A stretch of 64,000 nt of DNA from Chloroflexota bacterium (lineage in GTDB: Bacteria > Chloroflexota > UBA6077 > SHYK01), in the NCBI GenBank assembly GCA_009692845.1, contig SHYK01000004.1, forward strand, positions 124,001 to 188,000, given 5' to 3'. Below are positions 35,221 to 43,282 of the stretch, piece by piece (positions within the stretch are counted from its first letter, which is position 1; each line of letters starts with the position of its first letter). The notes under the pieces are model-generated. The model was not told the DNA's origin. It saw nothing but the letters and a program-made list of their open reading frames with translations, and ran no database searches. The position numbers and the translations under genes are program-made.

Positions 35221-36111
35221 TTAGACCGCGGCCAGCTCCGAGGTGGATTCGTTCTCTCGAATCGCCGAGATCTGGATCCTCTTGCTGAAGAATTGGTAGA
35301 GCAGGATCGCGTCGATCACGACGGCGCTGCCCAGCACCACGTAGGCATTGGGGCTGGTCAGGAAGCCCACCTCGATGAGCGTGCGCGAAAGCCCGAAGCC
35401 CACGACCCAGGCATCAAAGCTCATACAGACTCTGCGGAACGTCTCCGCTTCGATGCGCCTGATCAGGAAGGCTCCTACCGGGATCCCGATTAGGACGCTC
35501 GGCACGATGAGTGGCAGCATACGTGCAACTTCGAGGGAATAGAGGCCCAAGAAATAGTAAGCCGCCGCCGTGCCGGTAGACTCGACGACTCGGACGAGCG
35601 CGAGACCCGCCCGAAACTCCTGCCGCACCAGGCCCTGATTGTTGAAAAGCAGGGCCAGAGGAGGACCCGAGATCGTCGTCAGCGAGTAGAGCAGGCCGAT
35701 TCCTGAGCCGAATGGGACCCCCACCGCTCTTTCGGCATGCACGTACCGGCGGAATCCGGAGGCTTGGAGCAAGATCAGTGGCAATAGGATCGTGTAGGTG
35801 ACCACCTTGACCAGGCCCGGGTTGATGTAGGAAAGCGCCAGGCTACCCAGCACGATCCCTGGGATCAATCCGATAATGATCGGTATGACGCGTCGCCAAA
35901 CTGCCGATAGGCCAGCTCGATTGATGTAGAGCACATAGGCATTGACCGCCACCTCGATGACCACCAGGGCGGGATTGAGCACCTTGTTGGTGTAAAAGAG
36001 CAAGGCAACCGGCACGGTGAGCGACGAAAATCCGTAGCCGAGCGCCCCGTTAACGGTGGCGGCCACCAGCGTAATAATGATCAAGGCAACGGAGGCGAGC
36101 TCCAGATCCAC
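35221..36111 (-). CDS. TauE/SafE (TSUP) family permease
   Basis: This 296-residue protein with about eight membrane helices has the family's duplicated plan: an N-terminal NGALGYGFSSLTVPVALLF motif and a C-terminal half with SGPPLALLFNNQGL. TSUP proteins transport sulfoacetate, taurine-derived sulfite, and other organic acids or sulfur anions; the cargo cannot be told here. It is divergent from the small membrane protein at 36229. Confidence 0.87.
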   Translation of the reverse strand: MDLELASVALIIITLVAATVNGALGYGFSSLTVPVALLFYTNKVLNPALVVIEVAVNAYVLYINRAGLSAVWRRVIPIIIGLIPGIVLGSLALSYINPGLVKVVTYTILLPLILLQASGFRRYVHAERAVGVPFGSGIGLLYSLTTISGPPLALLFNNQGLVRQEFRAGLALVRVVESTGTAAAYYFLGLYSLEVARMLPLIVPSVLIGIPVGAFLIRRIEAETFRRVCMSFDAWVVGFGLSRTLIEVGFLTSPNAYVVLGSAVVIDAILLYQFFSKRIQISAIRENESTSELAAV

Positions 36112-36228
36112 GGCCGAAAACCTCGACTCAGAGCTATTCTTGACAATCTCGCACGACTAAGTCGACATTCTACTAGGGTCCGAGTCGGAGCGGCAAATCC
36201 GGCGCCTAAATCCGAAAGGGCAACCGCC

Positions 36229-36612
36229 ATGGCTAGCGGCCTCGCATCCTCGTGCATCCCCAACATCGGTCCCCAACAACGGCGGATCCGCCTCAGGCTA
36301 GGCATCTCAGTGCTGGGGATTGGAGCGGGTGTGGCGGGGCTCTTGATCGCCACCGGAACATCGCCCCCCTTTCGGCTAGCCCTATTCCCGATCTTCCTGG
36401 CCGGCTTGATCTCAGTGTTCCAAGCCACGAACCAGACCTGAGTACTGCTCAGCTCGCGCGGTCAGCGCGACCTGGACGCCGGCCCCGAGCCGATCGAGGA
36501 CGTGGTGGAGCTGGCGCGAGTCCGCCGCCAAGCCCGCACCGTGTACCTGAAGTCGATCGCGGCCTCGGTCGTCCTGACCGCGCTAGTCGCGGCGGTGGGC
36601 TGGCCCCATTGA
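36229..36612 (+). CDS. small two-region membrane protein with in-frame TGA (Sec or nonsense)
   Basis: Codons 1-70 encode MASGLASSCIPNIGPQQRRIRL, two hydrophobic segments and FQATNQT, then TGA at 36439-36441. The same frame continues VLLSSRGQRDLDAGPEPIEDVVELARVRRQAR, a third hydrophobic segment and a stop at 36612. From memory, related small proteins in Chloroflexota-like genomes run on without a break and have Cys at this point (KTCV followed by ARG..NLD). The TGA would then replace that Cys. Eighteen nt after it is a 6-bp hairpin with a GGTCA loop. Either it is a selenoprotein or the gene has a nonsense mutation. The first 70 codons alone match the ORF-track entry. GAAAGGG lies 8 nt before the ATG. 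Confidence 0.5.
36454..36470 (+). promoter_or_regulatory. SECIS-like hairpin after an in-frame TGA
   Basis: TCGCGC-GGTCA-GCGCGA forms a perfect 6-bp stem with a five-base loop. It starts so that the loop begins exactly 18 nt after the TGA, the same distance as the GGUCU loop in the E. coli fdhF element as I recall it. In such GC-rich DNA a chance hairpin is possible. Confidence 0.35.
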
Positions 36613-36667
36613 CCTGTCCGGGTCCCATTTGACCTCGCCGGGCCCCACTAGCTTAGCCTGGTCCCCT
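36604..36667 (+). repeat. degenerate ~20-bp tandem repeat
   Basis: About three imperfect units of the form CCCATTTGACCTCGCCGGGC occupy the gap between the small membrane gene and the molybdenum-hydroxylase operon. The units begin near 36604, 36624 and 36644. They may be a slippage product or a multi-site operator. Confidence 0.5.
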
Positions 36668-36671
36668 TAAA

Positions 36672-37568
36672 ATGGGGCCGATGCCATTTGCCTATCTGCG
36701 CCCTACCTCTCTGCCCGAAGCGATTGCCCTGCTCGCCCAAGACGGCGGGCGGGCTCGACCGCTGGCCGGCGGCACCGATCTCCTGGTCCAGCTCCGCGCC
36801 GAGCGCTATCAGCTCGACCGAGTGGTCGACATCAAGGCAATCCCCGAACTGGCCGAGCTCCGCTACGACCCGGTGGATGGCTTGACCCTGGGCGCCGCCG
36901 TTCCCTGCTATCGGATCTACGAAGACCCAGCCATCCTCGCCCATTACCCAGGCCTCGTGGACGCGGTCTCCATCCTGGGTGGCGTAGCGATCCAAGGACG
37001 CGCCACGGTGGGCGGAAACCTCTGCAATGCTTCGCCGAGCGCCGACGTCACGCCGGTGCTAGCGGTGATGGGTGCCATCTGCATGATCTCGGGCCCCCTC
37101 GGCAGTCGGACCGTGGCAGTAGCCGAGTTCTGCACGGCGCCCGGACAGACGAGCCTGGACAACGGTGAGCTCCTGGTGTCGATTCAGGTTCCCGCTCCCG
37201 CTCCCAATTCCGGTGCCGCCTACCTGCGCTTTACCCCCCGCCGCGAAATGGATATCGCCGTCGCCGGAGCGGCGGCCTGGGTCGCGCTGGCCGACGACCA
37301 GCGCACCATCGCCGAAGCTCGGCTCGCCCTGGCTGCCGTCGGGCCCACCATGATCCTGGTCGACCATCTGAGTGAAGCGCTGGTCGGGACGGATGGCGGG
37401 GAGGCAGCGCTCGAAGCGGCGGCCCGGCGGGCCCGGGATTCCGCCCGACCCATTACTGACATGCGGGGCAGCGCATCCCAACGACGGCACCTGGCCGGAG
37501 TCCTGGCGAAACGCGTCCTTCAAGTGGCCATCGAGCGCGCGCGCCAGGCGTTTCCACCGAATGATTGA
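36672..37568 (+). CDS. xanthine dehydrogenase/CoxM-family FAD-binding subunit
   Basis: This is the medium (FAD) subunit of a three-subunit molybdenum hydroxylase, 298 residues. It has the FAD motifs PLAGGTDLLVQL and TVGGNLCNASPSADVTPVL (from the AGGT and TVGGN signatures). The C-terminal CO-dehydrogenase-flavoprotein-like domain is also present (YLRFTPRREMDIAVAGAAAWV). Electrons would pass from the Mo site through the 2Fe-2S subunit to this FAD and on to an acceptor. A second in-frame ATG at 36681 is a possible start. The next subunit overlaps by 8 nt (ATGATTGA). Confidence 0.9.
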   Translation: MGPMPFAYLRPTSLPEAIALLAQDGGRARPLAGGTDLLVQLRAERYQLDRVVDIKAIPELAELRYDPVDGLTLGAAVPCYRIYEDPAILAHYPGLVDAVSILGGVAIQGRATVGGNLCNASPSADVTPVLAVMGAICMISGPLGSRTVAVAEFCTAPGQTSLDNGELLVSIQVPAPAPNSGAAYLRFTPRREMDIAVAGAAAWVALADDQRTIAEARLALAAVGPTMILVDHLSEALVGTDGGEAALEAAARRARDSARPITDMRGSASQRRHLAGVLAKRVLQVAIERARQAFPPND

Positions 37569-38082
37569 AAGAGCCACGACCCGGCTGCACGTCGAGACAC
37601 AAATCAACGGCGAGAATACCGACTACTTGTGCGGCCCGGAGCAGAGCTTGCTCGAAGTCCTCCGGGATGTCCTTGGGCTCACCGGCACCAAAGAAGGGTG
37701 TAACGATGGGAACTGCGGCGCGTGCAGCGTTCTCATGGGCAGCCGGCTGGTGAATGCCTGCCTGGTCCTGGGCGCCGAGGCGGAGGGGCAGGAGATTCGT
37801 ACCATCGAAGGGTTGGCCGGCCCGGACGGCCTCCATCCCCTTCAGCAGGCCTTTCTCGAGACCGCCGCCCTCCAGTGCGGAATCTGCACCCCCGGTTTTC
37901 TGATAGCCGCGGAGGCGTTGCTCGACCGGGAATCTGAACCCTCGGAGGAGCGCATCCGCTTCTGGCTAGCCGGGAATCTTTGCCGCTGTACTGGTTATGA
38001 CAAGATCGTGAGAGCGGTGCAGCTGGCTGCCGAGCGGCTGCGTCAGGCCGGCCAGCTGCGCGAGATGGAGGTGCCGACCTGA
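37561..38082 (+). CDS. molybdenum hydroxylase [2Fe-2S] small subunit (CoxS-like)
   Basis: This 173-residue iron-sulfur subunit has two clusters. The plant-ferredoxin-type cluster is GCNDGNCGACSVL with a later Cys in VNAC. The helical-domain cluster is QCGICTPGF with NLCRCTGY. The ORF track starts inside the upstream gene at 37372; the ATG at 37561 gives the usual length and overlaps the FAD subunit stop. The large subunit start (CTG 38079) overlaps this stop. Gene order M-S-L is that of CO dehydrogenase-like operons. Confidence 0.9.
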   Translation: MIERATTRLHVETQINGENTDYLCGPEQSLLEVLRDVLGLTGTKEGCNDGNCGACSVLMGSRLVNACLVLGAEAEGQEIRTIEGLAGPDGLHPLQQAFLETAALQCGICTPGFLIAAEALLDRESEPSEERIRFWLAGNLCRCTGYDKIVRAVQLAAERLRQAGQLREMEVPT

Positions 38083-40529
38083 CCGCGACCAAAGACACGG
38101 CTCGCCCCGGGGAGTCCGGCGAATCCAACATCGTCCTCTCGACCAGCGAATTCCAGGTGGTCGGGACTCGCCCGATCCGGCCCGACGGCGTCGACAAGGT
38201 GACCGGCCGCGCTCTTTACGGCTCGGACATACGCCTAACCGGCACCCTGACTGGCAAGGTGCTGCGGAGCCCGCACGCGCATGCGCGCATCCGGAGCATC
38301 GACGTCAGCCGTGCACTGGCACTTTCCGGTGTCAAGGCGGTCGTCACCGGGAAGGATTTGCCCCAAGCCGCCCCCGATGAAGTGATCGATCTGGGTGAGG
38401 GCGCGGGCAAGGTCAAGTACTTACGCGACAATATCCTGGCCACGGACAAAGTGCTTTATGAGGGGCACGCGGTCGCCGCGGTGGCGGCGACCAGCGCCGC
38501 GGTGGCTGACGCGGCACTCAAGCTCATCGCGGTCGATTATGAGCCGCTTCCCGCGGTCACCGACGTGCGTAAAGCGATGCAACCCGAGGCTCCGTCGCTC
38601 CACGGGACCTTGACCCCCGACGCGGCCCCCAATATTTCCGGCCAGGTACATCATCGGCTGGGCGACCCCGAGGCCGGATTCGCCGCCGCGGATGTGATTG
38701 TCGAAAACGAATTTACAACTGAGACCGTCCACCAGGGGTACGTCGAGCCCCACGTCGCCACCGCGATGTGGAATGCCGACGGCCAGCTCACGATTTGGGA
38801 TACCACTCAAGGGGCGTTCAGCGTACGCGAGCAGTGCGCCGAGATCTTGAGCCACCCGGTCTCCCAGATTCGGGTCGTACCGACCGAGATCGGTGGGGGC
38901 TTTGGCGGGAAGATCAACGTCTACCTCGAACCGGTCGCCGCGCTCCTCTCCCGCCAAAGTGGCCAACCGGTCAAGATCGCAATGACCCGCGCGGAAGTGT
39001 TTCGAAGCTCGGGACCAGCCCCCGCCTCCTGGGTTCGGATCAAGATTGGCGCGACTCGAGCGGGTCGGATCACAGCCGCCGAAGCGGAATTCGCTTTCGA
39101 GGCCGGCGCTTATCCAGGTGATCCGTGCTGGGTGGCTGCAATCTGCGTTTTCGCGGCCTACGAAATACCGAATGGACGCATCGACGGCTTCGGGGTGGTG
39201 CTGAACAAGCCCAGCTCGGCCGCCTATCGGGCACCCGGCGCCCCGCAAGTCGCCTTTGCCGCCGAGCAGATGGTGGACGAGCTGGCTGAGCGGCTCAACC
39301 TGGACCCGATTGATTTCCGGTTACTCAATAGCGCGCGAGAGGGCACAGTTCGCATCGACGGGGGCGCCCACGGTGGGATCGGGTCCATCGAGTGCCTGGA
39401 GGCGGCCCGGGCCCATCCCCATTACCACGCCCCATTAGGAAGGCGCGAAAACCCGGACGTTTCCCCCCAGCCGCACCCCACCACCGCGCAACCTCCTCCG
39501 CAAGGGGGGAGGGAAGTAGACCCCTCCCCCTCGACGGGGGAGGGCGACGCGGTGGCTGGGGGTGTCGTCCCCAGCGCTGAGGCAAGCTCTAGCCTGAGAC
39601 GCGGTCGGGGTGTGGCCAACGGCTTCTGGGTGAACGCCGGCATGCAGTCGAGCTGCACCATCAGTGTGTCTGCCGACGGCTCGGTCCACCTGGTCGAGGG
39701 GTCCACCGATATCGGGGGAACCCGAGCCGCGATCGCCATGCAAGCAGCCGAAATCCTCGGGCTGGAAGCTCATGAGGTAAAGCCAGTTGTGGCGGACACC
39801 GACTCGATCGGCTTCACCAGCCTTACTGGCGGCAGCCGCACCGCCTTCGCGACCGGGATCGCGGCGATCGAGGCGGCCCGGGAAGTGGTCCGCCAGATGA
39901 AAGAGCGGGCCGCCCAGCGCTGGGAACTGGACCCTGAGGAAGTCGACTTCGCGAAGGGCGTGTTCACCGCCGCCACCAACCCCACCCGCCGGCTGACCTT
40001 CAAAGAGCTGGCCACTCAGCTTGAAAAAACGGGCGGGCCGATCACCGGCAGCGCCAACGTCGATCCCCAAGGCCGGGGCGTCGCTTTTGCGACCTGTATC
40101 GCCGATGTCGAAGTCGACATCGAGACCGGAAAGGTCGGCGTCTTGCGGTTCACCGTCGTGCAGGACGCCGGTAAGGCGGTCCATCCCAGCTACGTCGAGG
40201 GCCAGATGCAAGGCGGAGCGGTGCAAGGCATCGGTTGGGCGCTTAGCGAGGAATATGTCATGGACGAAAAGGGCCACATGCTTAATCCGTCCTTCCTGGA
40301 TTACCGGATGCCCACTGCCCTGGACGTCCCCATGATCGACACGGTCATCGTGGAGGTACCCAATCCGGGCCACCCATTTGGCGTCCGCGGAGTGGGAGAG
40401 GTCCCCATCGTGGCGCCCGCCGCCGCCATCGCCAACGCTCTGCATCGCGCCCTCGGTGGCGTGCGACTCACTCGGCTCCCGATGAACCCGCGAACTGTCC
40501 TCGAAGCAACCGGACTGATAGACCGGTAG
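38079..40529 (+). CDS. molybdopterin-binding large subunit of a xanthine-dehydrogenase-family hydroxylase
   Basis: This is the catalytic Mo-MCD subunit, about 816 residues. It shows IRPDGVDKVTGRALYGSDI, the substrate-loop region GGGFGGKI and AYRAPGAPQ where CO dehydrogenases have AYRCSFR, so it is not a form I CO dehydrogenase. The catalytic Glu is in GVRGVGEVPIVAP. Substrate is probably an N-heterocycle, aldehyde or acyl-CoA (inference). The ORF-track GTG at 38157 lacks a ribosome site. CTG at 38079 has GGAGG 7 nt upstream, overlaps the previous stop as CTGA, and adds sensible N-terminal sequence. Residues about 455-505 are a Pro/Gly/Ser-rich insertion encoded by a palindromic repeat. Confidence 0.88.
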   Translation: MTATKDTARPGESGESNIVLSTSEFQVVGTRPIRPDGVDKVTGRALYGSDIRLTGTLTGKVLRSPHAHARIRSIDVSRALALSGVKAVVTGKDLPQAAPDEVIDLGEGAGKVKYLRDNILATDKVLYEGHAVAAVAATSAAVADAALKLIAVDYEPLPAVTDVRKAMQPEAPSLHGTLTPDAAPNISGQVHHRLGDPEAGFAAADVIVENEFTTETVHQGYVEPHVATAMWNADGQLTIWDTTQGAFSVREQCAEILSHPVSQIRVVPTEIGGGFGGKINVYLEPVAALLSRQSGQPVKIAMTRAEVFRSSGPAPASWVRIKIGATRAGRITAAEAEFAFEAGAYPGDPCWVAAICVFAAYEIPNGRIDGFGVVLNKPSSAAYRAPGAPQVAFAAEQMVDELAERLNLDPIDFRLLNSAREGTVRIDGGAHGGIGSIECLEAARAHPHYHAPLGRRENPDVSPQPHPTTAQPPPQGGREVDPSPSTGEGDAVAGGVVPSAEASSSLRRGRGVANGFWVNAGMQSSCTISVSADGSVHLVEGSTDIGGTRAAIAMQAAEILGLEAHEVKPVVADTDSIGFTSLTGGSRTAFATGIAAIEAAREVVRQMKERAAQRWELDPEEVDFAKGVFTAATNPTRRLTFKELATQLEKTGGPITGSANVDPQGRGVAFATCIADVEVDIETGKVGVLRFTVVQDAGKAVHPSYVEGQMQGGAVQGIGWALSEEYVMDEKGHMLNPSFLDYRMPTALDVPMIDTVIVEVPNPGHPFGVRGVGEVPIVAPAAAIANALHRALGGVRLTRLPMNPRTVLEATGLIDR
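39476..39561. repeat. 86-bp nested palindromic repeat inside the hydroxylase large-subunit gene
   Basis: Outer arms CCCCACCACCGCG (39476-39488) and CGCGGTGGCTGGGG (39548-39561) enclose a perfect 9-bp hairpin, CCCTCCCCC/GGGGGAGGG (39522-39544). Composition is like the G/C-rich intergenic palindromes of many GC-rich bacteria. It is translated in frame as HPTTAQPPPQGGREVDPSPS followed by TGEGDAVAGG. Confidence 0.85.
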
Positions 40530-40562
40530 TATTCACCTAAGCGTATTAAGCAGGAGGATCAT

Positions 40563-40814
40563 TTGGCGACACAGGACCTACAGGCAGAGCTCGACCGGCT
40601 CCGCGCGGAAAACGAAACGCTCAAGGCCAGTGCATCAGCGCGGCGCCCGGTCTTTCTCAAGGTTTCCGACAAGGGCGGGGTAAGTCTCTACGGGCTCGGC
40701 CGATTCCCCACCACCCTGTATGTGGAGCAGTGGGAATCCATCCTCAGCATGGCCGATGAGATCCGGGCATTCCTTCGAGACAACACGAGCAAGCTGAAAC
40801 GTAAGGAAGACTGA
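40563..40814 (+). CDS. conserved small protein with coiled-coil N-terminus
   Basis: This 83-residue protein has an N-terminal heptad-like helix (LQAELDRLRAENETLKAS). A compact domain with KVSDKGGVSLYGLGRFPTTLYVEQWESIL follows. Similar small proteins of unknown function occur in several phyla, from memory. The TTG start follows AGGAGG. It lies 33 nt after the molybdenum-hydroxylase large subunit and is probably cotranscribed, but nothing ties it to that enzyme. Confidence 0.7.
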   Translation: MATQDLQAELDRLRAENETLKASASARRPVFLKVSDKGGVSLYGLGRFPTTLYVEQWESILSMADEIRAFLRDNTSKLKRKED

Positions 40815-40838
40815 CCCCGGGGTCGGGCGCCCGTGTCT

Positions 40839-40870
40839 CCGCTCGCCCTGAGCCGGTCGAGGAACGCCGG
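40839..40870 (+). repeat. REP-like dispersed repeat, copy C
   Basis: GCTCGCCCTGAGCCGGTCGA is the same repeat type as in the nuclease/helicase gene and at 57961. It is intergenic here, between convergent genes. Confidence 0.6.
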
Positions 40871-40881
40871 GCGCCGACTCG

Positions 40882-41316
40882 TCAGTCGCAGAGGAGAGGA
40901 ACGACGGGGAGGCCGTCTATGGTCGCCGGCAGCGCTGGCTGGTAGTCCCGCTCATAGTGGACGAGCACAGCCGGCCGGCCATCGTCGGTGCGCCCAGCCG
41001 ATAACCCGAGGATATTCGGAAGCCTGGTCATCTCAGCGCGGTGGCGCTCGACCGCTTCATAAGCGGGCGTCATATCAGGTGCGTTTAGTGATGCCATGAT
41101 CGAAACCAGCTTCTCCTGTGCCGCGGTCAGACGTTGAGCGTCCAAGTTGGCCAGACTCTGGGAACGATCGACGGCCACGAGACCCAGGCCGAGAATCAAC
41201 AAGATCGCCCCGGCCAAGAACGCGCTCGCGCCCCGAGCCCGCAGCCGGACTGACCCGAGAGTCCAGCCCTCGCGAAGGTTCATCCCGGATAACACCGCCG
41301 CCTCCGAAGCATCCAC
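40882..41316 (-). CDS. membrane-anchored hypothetical protein
   Basis: This 144-residue protein has one membrane helix near residues 33-53 (AFLAGAILLILGLGLVAV) and an extracytoplasmic domain. I recognise no family. The C-terminal part (RLPNILGLSAGRTDDGRPAVLVHYERDYQ) has a strand-turn-strand look with a closing LPVVPLL. A second copy of just this C-terminal part lies 1.8 kb away (42849-42992), on the other side of the MFS gene. Confidence 0.65.
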   Translation of the reverse strand: MDASEAAVLSGMNLREGWTLGSVRLRARGASAFLAGAILLILGLGLVAVDRSQSLANLDAQRLTAAQEKLVSIMASLNAPDMTPAYEAVERHRAEMTRLPNILGLSAGRTDDGRPAVLVHYERDYQPALPATIDGLPVVPLLCD

Positions 41317-41430
41317 GTGTCAAATGATATCCTTTCCATCTCCCGGCGGCTTCGCTTTCAGCGCGGCGGCCTTCGTAAGGGAAAATCTTCGCCCCTAACC
41401 TCGTGAAGCGAGCTTTGCCGTGACAACCGC

Positions 41431-42720
41431 ATGAGCCAGGCACCGGCTGCTGCCGAAAAGTCAACCATCCTTTCCAAGGAGACCTTTCTCTCCTTGTACC
41501 TGCCCAACCTGGCCATCTCCATGGGCCAGGGGATCGCCACGCCGGTCATTCCGGCCCTCGCCCAATCCTTTGGGGTCAGCTTCGAGCTAGCCACGCTGGT
41601 GCTGATTCTGAATGGCCTGGGCGGCCTCGTCTTCACCTTTCCAATTGGCTACATGATGGACCGCATGGGACGAAGGCCGGTGCTCTTGATCGGACCGTTC
41701 CTCACCGCCATCACTTCCATACTCACCGCATTCGCACCCACCTTCGAGCTCCTGCTGCTCTGCCGATTCCTCAATGGTGGGGCACAGCAGATGTGGCAGC
41801 TGTCCCGGCTCACGATGATCACGGATACCGGTAAGGACCGTGAGCGCGGCCGCCTGATCACCTGGATGCAAGAGGTGATGGCCTTCGGCGGCCTATTCAG
41901 CCCTGCCATCGGTGGTTTTGTCGCCACTTTCTGGGGCATTCAAATGCCGTTCCTCCTCTACGGCGTGCTCTGCATCGTCGCCATACTGCCCAGCTTCAAG
42001 CTCGTCAAGGAGACGGATCCCGAGCGGCAGGCGGGCTTCGTAGGTGTTCGGGAGTCCGTGCCCTGGCGAGAGGTTGTGGCCGCTTGCTGGAGCGCCCAGA
42101 TGATGGCCTTCTTCGCGTCCCAGTTCATGGCGAACTTCACCCGCGGGATCAACATGGGCGGAATGCTGAACCTCTACGCTGCTTACAAATATGAAGTGGG
42201 CCCGGACTTCATCGGACTCCTCGCCTCGGCAAATAGCTTCATTCGACTACCCCTCGGGCTCATGACGGGCTATGTGATGGACCGCTGGGGCCGGAAGAAA
42301 ACCGTCGTGCCAGGCTTCTCTCTGCTGACGGTGGCCATGATGTTCATGACCTCCACGGCGCTCTACGAGTTGCCGCTCGAGTTCTATGTCGCCGCCTACC
42401 TATGCGTAACCTTTGCCCAGGGCATCACGTCGGGCAATATGATGGTCATCGGTTCGGACATGGCTCCGACGCGTGGCCGGGCCCAGTGGATGTCTTTGTG
42501 GCGCTTCATCGCGGCCACCGGATCGCAGCTCAGCCCGGTCGTGTTCACGATCGTCGGCGGGCTGTTCGGCTACGTAGGTGCATTCGGCATCGTCGGGTTC
42601 TCGTCGTTGTCCGTCGCGCTACTGGTCGGCCTACTGATGCAGGAGACGGTTGGGCGCAACCGGGATCAGGGGCCAATAGCGCCAGCGACCGTCCCGGAGC
42701 CGACGAGACCAGGCGGGTAA
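41431..42720 (+). CDS. MFS transporter
   Basis: This is a 429-residue, 12-helix major facilitator. The motif-A loop GYMMDRMGRRPVLLIG between helices 2 and 3 is repeated as GYVMDRWGRKKTVVPG in the second half. Many helices are rich in Met and Phe. It resembles sugar/drug:H+ antiporter-type members but is not assignable to a substrate. It lies just beyond the molybdenum-hydroxylase cluster and is flanked on both sides by copies of the same hypothetical-protein C-terminus. Confidence 0.85.
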   Translation: MSQAPAAAEKSTILSKETFLSLYLPNLAISMGQGIATPVIPALAQSFGVSFELATLVLILNGLGGLVFTFPIGYMMDRMGRRPVLLIGPFLTAITSILTAFAPTFELLLLCRFLNGGAQQMWQLSRLTMITDTGKDRERGRLITWMQEVMAFGGLFSPAIGGFVATFWGIQMPFLLYGVLCIVAILPSFKLVKETDPERQAGFVGVRESVPWREVVAACWSAQMMAFFASQFMANFTRGINMGGMLNLYAAYKYEVGPDFIGLLASANSFIRLPLGLMTGYVMDRWGRKKTVVPGFSLLTVAMMFMTSTALYELPLEFYVAAYLCVTFAQGITSGNMMVIGSDMAPTRGRAQWMSLWRFIAATGSQLSPVVFTIVGGLFGYVGAFGIVGFSSLSVALLVGLLMQETVGRNRDQGPIAPATVPEPTRPGG

Positions 42721-42848
42721 CCAGACCCAGCCGCTCAAAACACAATTCGCAGGCCACAGTTTTGCTGCTGTAGCAGTTTTGTTCTGGGCTGTGCGGGGCC
42801 TTCTCGTTTGAGAGTGCCTCGGCTATTCCGTTGTCTCGGTCGATTCGT

Positions 42849-42992
42849 TCAGTCGCGGAGCATTGGAACCACCGGTAATCCGTCGATCGTATCGGGCAGG
42901 GCGGGCTGGTAGTCCCTTTCGTAATAGATAAAGACGGCCGGACGACCGTCGTCGGTGCGTCCGGCCGATAACCCAAGGATATTCGGAAGCCT
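42849..42992 (-). pseudogene. duplicated C-terminal fragment of the 40882-41316 protein
   Basis: On the minus strand this encodes RLPNILGLSAGRTDDGRPAV, then FIYYERDYQPALPDTIDGLP and VVPMLRD with a stop. It is nearly identical to the last 46 residues of the protein at 40882-41316. Nothing upstream matches its N-terminal half. Same strand and similar distance from the MFS gene on both sides point to a direct duplication. Confidence 0.8.
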
Positions 42993-43114
42993 CGCCGGGG
43001 CGAGCTTTGAAGCGCGGGGCGGTCGTGCCCTTCGTCACCACTTCAGGCTTCGCTCATTGGGTATAACCAAGCACCTATTCTTTGATCACCTAGCCACGGG
43101 CATCCGGAGGTACC

Positions 43115-43282
43115 ATGGGCGAAGGACTGTTTCAGCCGGCCCACCTGATCTTGATCATGCTCATTGCATTGATCCTGTTCGGAGCGGGCAAGCTCTCAAC
43201 TGTCGGGGGCGCACTCGGCAAGAGCGTCCGCGATTTCCGGCAGGGGGTCGGGACCCTGACCCCCCGAAGGATGAGGCCGTGA
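43115..43282 (+). CDS. tatA: twin-arginine translocase TatA/E-type subunit
   Basis: This 55-residue protein has a single membrane helix and the family hinge: PAHLILIMLIALILFGAGKLSTVGGALGKSVRDFRQG. TatA oligomerises to form the pore for folded proteins. The amphipathic helix is present but the charged tail is very short. GGAGG is 4 nt before the ATG. TatC is not in the window. The stop overlaps the next ORF as GTGA. Molybdenum hydroxylases and Rieske proteins are sometimes Tat cargo, but no Tat signal is seen on those here. Confidence 0.85.
   Translation: MGEGLFQPAHLILIMLIALILFGAGKLSTVGGALGKSVRDFRQGVGTLTPRRMRP

Noticed and set aside
36229-36441. the 70-codon ORF as a complete small protein
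   Set aside because: The family sequence continues in the same frame beyond the TGA, so 70 codons is probably not the native length. I annotate the full frame and flag the TGA.
39435-40445. 336-codon minus ORF opposite the molybdenum hydroxylase
   Set aside because: It is a shadow of the large-subunit gene with random-looking composition.
42740-42815. terminator after the second MFS gene
   Set aside because: Only short imperfect stems (CTGC/GCAG, CAAAAC/GTTTTG) can be drawn, so I did not list it.
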